Assembly (NCBI GenBank): GCA_021780755.1
Contig: JAJXYF010000018.1
Span: forward strand, 1-64,000
Source of the DNA: Deltaproteobacteria bacterium
GTDB lineage: Bacteria > Desulfobacterota > Binatia > Binatales > Binataceae
Direction: 5' to 3'
DNA: 64,000 nt
Shown here: positions 63,097-64,000 of the stretch, in pieces
Numbering within the stretch: the first letter of the stretch is position 1
Layout of the letters: each line of letters opens with the position of its first letter
Position numbers and translations under genes: made by a program
The notes under the pieces: generated by a model
Databases searched by the model: none
What the model saw: the letters and a program-made list of their open reading frames with translations, nothing else
Told to the model about the DNA's origin: nothing

Positions 63097-63245
63097 CGGC
63101 GACGCGCACTCCTTGCCGAGAGCCGCGCCGGCGCGCGGCACGACCTGCACAGTCGATGCTAAGGGCTTTGGCGAAACGCGGCAAGCCGCGACCATGAGAG
63201 AAAGGGAGGGTTGTCGAGCAGCGCAGAACTGATAGTTTTCGGAGA

Positions 63246-63273
63246 CAGAAACCTTGTGAGGTTTCAGACTTCC
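63246..63273 (+). repeat. Short palindromic intergenic repeat, copy E
   Basis: 'cagaaaccttgtgaggtttc' (63246-63265) forms a 7-bp stem with an 'ttgtg'-type loop and is followed by 'agacttcc', matching the flank of copy D. It lies in the divergent gap between the MEMO gene and the fumarylacetoacetate-hydrolase-family gene. Confidence 0.75.
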
Positions 63274-63297
63274 TTTGGTCAACTAAGGAGATGAACG

Positions 63298-64000
63298 ATG
63301 AAGATCGTGCGCTTCAGGCATGCGGGACGCGACCGTTACGGCGCGCTCGAAGGGGATCGCGTGACACCGCTCGACGGCACGATTGAGGCGCTGACGCCGG
63401 CCGTCGGTGGATCACCTGTTGCACTGAAGGACGTGCGCCTGCTCGCGCCGGCCGTGCCGAGCAAGATTGTCGCAATCGGGCTTAACTATGCCGACCACGC
63501 CGCCGAAGGGAATCGCGAATTGCCGAAAGAGCCGATGTTGTTCATCAAGCCGTCAACCGCGGTAATCGGGCCCGACGACGAGATCGTGTATCCGCCGCAG
63601 ACCGCCAATCTGCATCATGAGGGCGAACTGGCGATCGTGATCGGCAAGGCCGCGCGCAATGTTTCGCCGGCGGATGCGCGGCGCTACGTCCTCGGTTATA
63701 CCTGCGCCAACGACGTGACCGCGCGCGACCTCCAGCGCCGCGACGTGCAGTTCACGCGCGGCAAAGGCTTCGACACCTTCGCCCCGCTCGGGCCGTGGAT
63801 CGTCACCGGCCTCGACCCCTCCGACCTCGCGCTCGAGACGCGCGTCAACGGCGAAGTGCGCCAGAAGAGTCGCACGTCGCAACTCATCTTTAACTGCGAT
63901 TACCTGGTGAGTTTCATTTCGCAGGTGATGACGCTGCTGCCGGGCGACGTAATTTCCACCGGAACGCCGGCGGGCGTCGGCCCGATGAAAGTCGGCGACG
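63298..64000 (+). CDS. Fumarylacetoacetate hydrolase-family protein, 5' part
   Basis: The first 234 codons are in the window; the gene continues beyond it. 'aaggag' lies 7 nt before the ATG. The sequence has 'KIVRFRHAGRDRYGALEGDRVTPL', 'KIVAIGLNYADHAAEGN', 'LFIKPSTAVIGPDDEIVYPP', the metal motif 'HHEGELAIVIGKAARNVSPADA' (Glu of HxxGE), 'DVTARDLQRRDVQFTRGKGFDTFAPLGPWIV' and 'STGTPAGVGPM'. It hydrolyses or decarboxylates beta-oxo acids, for example acylpyruvates or ring-cleavage products. The remaining C-terminal strands lie outside the window. Confidence 0.9.
   Translation, partial: MKIVRFRHAGRDRYGALEGDRVTPLDGTIEALTPAVGGSPVALKDVRLLAPAVPSKIVAIGLNYADHAAEGNRELPKEPMLFIKPSTAVIGPDDEIVYPPQTANLHHEGELAIVIGKAARNVSPADARRYVLGYTCANDVTARDLQRRDVQFTRGKGFDTFAPLGPWIVTGLDPSDLALETRVNGEVRQKSRTSQLIFNCDYLVSFISQVMTLLPGDVISTGTPAGVGPMKVGD

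Overview
The window is GC-rich bacterial chromosome, roughly 60-65% G+C by eye. Most intergenic gaps are short, Shine-Dalgarno-like sequences are common, and GTG or TTG starts are frequent. The gene repertoire combines several acyl-CoA dehydrogenases, a CaiB-type CoA transferase, an SCP-x-type thiolase with a DUF35 partner, three metal-dependent amidohydrolases of the 'DSH..EP' type, an LLM-class (probably F420-dependent) oxidoreductase, a Baeyer-Villiger monooxygenase, a sedolisin with a Thr-Pro linker, and a full mre/rod operon. This fits an uncultured soil or freshwater deltaproteobacterial-type lineage; Candidatus Binatota is my best guess. That is inferred from gene content, not from any marker search.

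Layout. 1-2.2 kb: the 3' end of an IS630-family transposase abuts a decapitated FkbM methyltransferase, followed by a family 2 glycosyltransferase and a WcaF-like acyltransferase (the end of a surface-polysaccharide locus). 2.2-7 kb: a minus-strand catabolic block (epoxide hydrolase, enoyl-CoA hydratase, Baeyer-Villiger monooxygenase) and a fragment of an acyl-CoA dehydrogenase gene. 7-10.3 kb: an aminoglycoside-phosphotransferase/P-loop kinase fusion, then AMP nucleosidase. 10.6-15 kb: a minus-strand group with BON-domain protein, GYD protein, CapA-like phosphatase, RtcB RNA ligase, archease and a small ORF. 15.1-25 kb: PPK2, aldo/keto reductase, two amidohydrolases, a trans-sulfuration enzyme, a lone pro-kumamolisin-domain lipoprotein, and an amidohydrolase-thiolase-DUF35 operon. 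25-31 kb: an MprF-type DUF2156 protein bracketed by two copies of an intergenic repeat, a sedolisin, a CitE-like lyase and a secreted protein of unknown function.

31.5-43 kb: acyl-CoA dehydrogenase, LLM oxidoreductase, a molybdate/tungstate-type ABC transporter divergent from a HTH-plus-ligand-binding regulator, aldehyde dehydrogenase, glucose-6-phosphate isomerase, CaiB CoA transferase and a carboxylesterase. 43-51 kb: a PpiD-like chaperone divergent from mreB-mreC-mreD-mrdA-mrdB plus a small conserved-looking ORF, which is the cell-elongation machinery. 51-64 kb: ammonium transporter, acyl-CoA dehydrogenase, YkgJ-like Cys-cluster protein, secreted peroxiredoxin, IlvE, PcnB-type nucleotidyltransferase, DHH phosphoesterase, helical-bundle protein, another acyl-CoA dehydrogenase, a Cys-nucleophile alpha/beta hydrolase, a MEMO-family protein with an extra N-terminal domain, and the 5' part of a fumarylacetoacetate-hydrolase-family gene.

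Most of the window is metabolic and housekeeping. I see no CRISPR array, prophage, tRNA, rRNA, defence island or secondary-metabolite cluster. The signals most worth a second look are: (i) a dispersed intergenic palindromic repeat family (five copies), two of which bracket a single membrane-lipid-type gene and supply its stop codon; (ii) a membrane-anchored lipoprotein that is only a protease propeptide, about 5 kb from a full protease of the same family; (iii) a MEMO protein with a PqqD/RRE-like N-terminal region; (iv) an amidohydrolase-thiolase-DUF35 operon whose thiolase lacks the usual nucleophilic cysteine; and (v) a small unknown gene at the end of the rod operon.
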